Origin: Acidobacteriota bacterium
Lineage (GTDB): Bacteria; Acidobacteriota; Polarisedimenticolia; J045
Direction: 5' to 3'
Assembly (NCBI GenBank): GCA_027064265.1
Contig: JAMOQA010000294.1
Span: 1-7,427 of the forward strand
Length of the DNA stretch: 7,427 nucleotides
Positions 6,278 to 7,427 of this stretch are shown piece after piece. The position numbers and the translations under genes were made by a program. Each line of letters opens with the position of its first letter. The stretch's first letter is position 1. The notes beneath the pieces are model-generated. The model had not been told where the DNA came from, ran no database searches, and was given only the letters and a program-made list of their open reading frames with translations.

Positions 6278-6828
6278 TTCCCGCCGGCGGCCTGCGGGTT
6301 CGTCCCGCCCGGGTTGTCGATGGCGCGGATCAGTTCGTCGGTGATGTCGACGGTGGGCGCGGCATACCCGATCACCTCCACCGGCAGGATCAGGGTGTAG
6401 CCGTTCGCCTTGCCGTATTCCTGGACCGCCCGGAGCACCCGCTGTTGCCATTCCGCCTGGGCCTGTTCGACCTCCATCTGGAGCTCCTGGTTGGCGGACT
6501 TCTGGGCGGCCTCCAGCTCGATCTGCTTGCGCTGGATCCTGATCCCCAGCTGCTTCCGCTTCTCCTCGGAGAGGCTCGCGGCCGTGGCGACGAACTCCTG
6601 CTGCAGCTTCTGCAGCTCCTCCTGCATCTGCTTGAGCTCGGCCTGCTTGTCCTCCTGGATCTTCCGCAGGCGGGCCTTGATCTTCGCCCCCTCCGCGGTC
6701 TCCTCCGAGATCCGCTGGGCATCGAACACGCCGATCTTGAGCGCCTGGGCCCGGGCCGGGAGGCCGGCGAGGACGCCGCAGGCGAGTGCGAACGCGAGGA
6801 CGGGAATGACGAGCTTCCTGGCAGTCAT
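6274..6828 (-). CDS. ompH: OmpH/Skp family periplasmic chaperone
   Basis: Predicted periplasmic holdase that protects unfolded outer-membrane proteins on the way to the Bam complex. The 184-residue precursor starts with a Sec signal peptide: basic TARK, a hydrophobic core at about 6-23, and likely cleavage after PARA-QA at residue 27 or 29. The mature part begins LKIGVFDAQRIS, the conserved OmpH first strand, followed by a Lys/Glu/Gln-rich coiled coil over about 45-125 (the tentacle region of Skp) and a C-terminal return strand NGYTLILPVEVIGYAAPTVDIT at about 143-164. A Gly/Asn/Pro tail ends the protein. Mature length (about 155) fits Skp. ATG at 6828 has an ideal AAGGAG 6 bases upstream. It is the first gene of the coupled block. 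In many bacteria bamA lies directly upstream of this gene; here a clp gene does. The stop overlaps the lpxD start. Confidence 0.95.
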   Translation of the reverse strand: MTARKLVIPVLAFALACGVLAGLPARAQALKIGVFDAQRISEETAEGAKIKARLRKIQEDKQAELKQMQEELQKLQQEFVATAASLSEEKRKQLGIRIQRKQIELEAAQKSANQELQMEVEQAQAEWQQRVLRAVQEYGKANGYTLILPVEVIGYAAPTVDITDELIRAIDNPGGTNPQAAGGK

Positions 6829-6834
6829 CGGCGA

Positions 6835-6840
6835 CTCCTT
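6835..6840 (-). promoter_or_regulatory. Shine-Dalgarno site of ompH
   Basis: AAGGAG on the minus strand with a 6-base spacer to the ATG at 6828. It is the best-spaced ribosome site in the window and fixes the ompH start against the longer open frame that reaches 6996. Confidence 0.8.
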
Positions 6841-6849
6841 CCGCGAAGA

Positions 6850-6868
6850 CCCCGGGGCTCGCCCGGGG
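6850..6868 (-). other. Small hairpin in the ompH leader
   Basis: CCCCGGG (6850-6856) and CCCGGGG (6862-6868) form a 7-bp GC stem around a 5-base loop, 9 bases upstream of the ompH Shine-Dalgarno site. If transcription starts near 6880 it lies in the mRNA leader. It does not cover the ribosome site. It may have no function in DNA of this composition. Confidence 0.3.
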
Positions 6869-6886
6869 CCGGGACACGTTCGCGGC

Positions 6887-6915
6887 ATTCTACCCCCGGT
6901 CGCTCCCGTCCGCAG
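6887..6915 (-). promoter_or_regulatory. Possible promoter for the ompH-lpx operon
   Basis: Read on the minus strand, TAGAAT (6892-6887) differs from the TATAAT consensus at one position and stands out in this GC-rich gap. At a 17-base spacing the -35 position reads CTGCGG (6915-6910), a poor match to TTGACA. A start of transcription near 6880 would give a leader of about 50 bases. A short dyad GTCC-GCA-GGAC (6908-6918) overlaps the -35 position and could be chance. The assignment rests mainly on the -10 hexamer and the location. Confidence 0.35.
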
Positions 6916-6958
6916 GACCCCCGGCCCGCGGCACTCACGGGCTCTTCGGCCCGATGCA

Positions 6959-6988
6959 CCGCGGCCCCGCCCGGGGGCGGGGCCGCGG
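6959..6988 (-). terminator. GC-rich hairpin after the clp gene, possible terminator
   Basis: An inverted repeat pairs 6959-6971 with 6976-6988, a perfect 13-bp stem made only of G and C, leaving a 4-base loop (CGGG). It starts 33 bases after the clp stop on the minus strand. No T-run follows on the transcribed strand, so it is not a classic intrinsic terminator. It could be a stem-only terminator, a 3'-end stabilising structure, or a Rho-assisted site. The position fits the end of the clp transcript. Confidence 0.5.
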
Positions 6989-7020
6989 CAGGGCATCGGT
7001 TTCCGGGCGGGCCCCGGTGG

Positions 7021-7427
7021 TCAGTCCTCGGTCCGGGCGCCGACCACCTCCCCGTTGCCCGCCTCTTCCCGGGAGTTGCGGAAGACCAGCTCGCCACCCG
7101 GCCCGAGCAGGACCTCGATGTCTCCGGCCCCGGCCAGCTCGCCGGCCAGCACCTTCTCGGAGATCGCGTCCTCGAAGTGACGCTGGATTGCCCGCCGGAG
7201 GGGCCGGGCACCGTACGACCGGTCCTTGCAGGTGGTCTCGACCAGCCAGCGGTACACCTCCTCCCGGGGAACGATCCGGATCCCCTTCTCTTCCAGGGTC
7301 CGGTTGAGCTGCCCGATCATCAGCTTCGCGATCTCGACCAGTTCCTCGTCCTTGAGCGGCTCGAAGACGATCACCTCGTCGATGCGGTTGATGAACTCCG
7401 GGGTCAGCGCCTTGCGCATGTGCTGGA
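7021..7427 (-). CDS. clpC: Clp/Hsp100 AAA+ ATPase, C-terminal part (ClpC-like)
   Basis: The last 135 or so residues of an Hsp100 unfoldase; the gene begins outside the window. Visible features are the end of the second AAA+ module, with LTPEFINRIDEVIVFEPL (conserved NRxDE segment), and the D2 small domain with YGARPLRRAIQ, which carries the sensor-2 GAR arginine. RHFEDAISEKVLAGE after it is closer to ClpC (ED-xxSE-xxL) than to ClpB, which usually has EN-xLAxxIL there, so ClpC, the ATPase partner of the ClpP protease, is the best guess. A short acidic tail (REEAGNGEVVGARTED) follows the last strand. The stop is followed 33 bases later by a long GC hairpin, suggesting that this transcription unit ends before ompH. 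ClpB or ClpA remain possible because the N-terminal and middle domains are not visible. Confidence 0.85.
   Translation of the reverse strand, partial: QHMRKALTPEFINRIDEVIVFEPLKDEELVEIAKLMIGQLNRTLEEKGIRIVPREEVYRWLVETTCKDRSYGARPLRRAIQRHFEDAISEKVLAGELAGAGDIEVLLGPGGELVFRNSREEAGNGEVVGARTED

Noticed and set aside
6769..6792. Possible lipobox around C17 in the OmpH signal peptide
   Set aside because: The residues before the Cys are A-L-A rather than L-A/S-G/A, the hydrophobic core continues past the Cys, and a normal signal peptidase I site (PARAQA) follows.

Overview
The window is very GC-rich bacterial DNA (roughly 70% by eye). All nine genes lie on the minus strand, so transcription runs from high to low coordinates. 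The lipid A enzymes LpxD and LpxA, an OmpH/Skp periplasmic chaperone and a TonB-like protein point to a diderm (Gram-negative type) bacterium. The phylum cannot be fixed from this window. The TonB-like C-terminal domain and the gene order resemble Acidobacteriota or deltaproteobacteria-type lineages, which is only an impression.

Layout in the direction of transcription: (1) 7427-7021, the C-terminal end of a Clp/Hsp100 ATPase, most like ClpC, running in from outside the window. (2) 7020-6829, a 192-base gap holding a long GC hairpin just past the clp stop (possible terminator), a possible promoter (-10 TAGAAT) and a strong Shine-Dalgarno site. (3) 6828-3946, a compact block ompH-lpxD-fabZ-lpxA. 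(4) 3949-2993, a Gfo/Idh/MocA NAD(P)-dependent oxidoreductase directly after lpxA, a candidate GnnA (UDP-GlcNAc 3-dehydrogenase). (5) 2974-1784, a serine hydrolase of the class C beta-lactamase type. (6) 1787-564, a TonB-like protein with one membrane anchor, a long proline-rich linker and a TonB C-terminal domain. (7) 523-1, the N-terminal 174 residues of a DEAD-box RNA helicase, running off the window.

From ompH to the TonB-like gene, five of six junctions are 4-base stop/start overlaps (four GTGA, one ATGA) and the sixth is an 18-base gap, so these seven genes look like one translationally coupled operon. The helicase follows after 40 bases and may belong to it. The theme is the cell envelope: outer-membrane protein chaperoning (OmpH), the first and third acylation/committed-pathway proteins of lipid A synthesis (LpxA, LpxD), a hydroxyacyl-ACP dehydratase at the fatty acid/lipid A branch (FabZ), a probable sugar-nucleotide dehydrogenase that may feed LpxA, then a possible peptidoglycan- or ester-acting hydrolase and an energy-transducing or envelope-spanning TonB-like protein.

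No RNA gene, CRISPR array, insertion sequence or phage feature was seen. The window is mostly a recognisable core envelope operon. The less ordinary parts are the GnnA-like gene without a visible gnnB partner, the coupling of the lipid A block to a hydrolase and a TonB-like gene, and the absence of bamA upstream and lpxB downstream.
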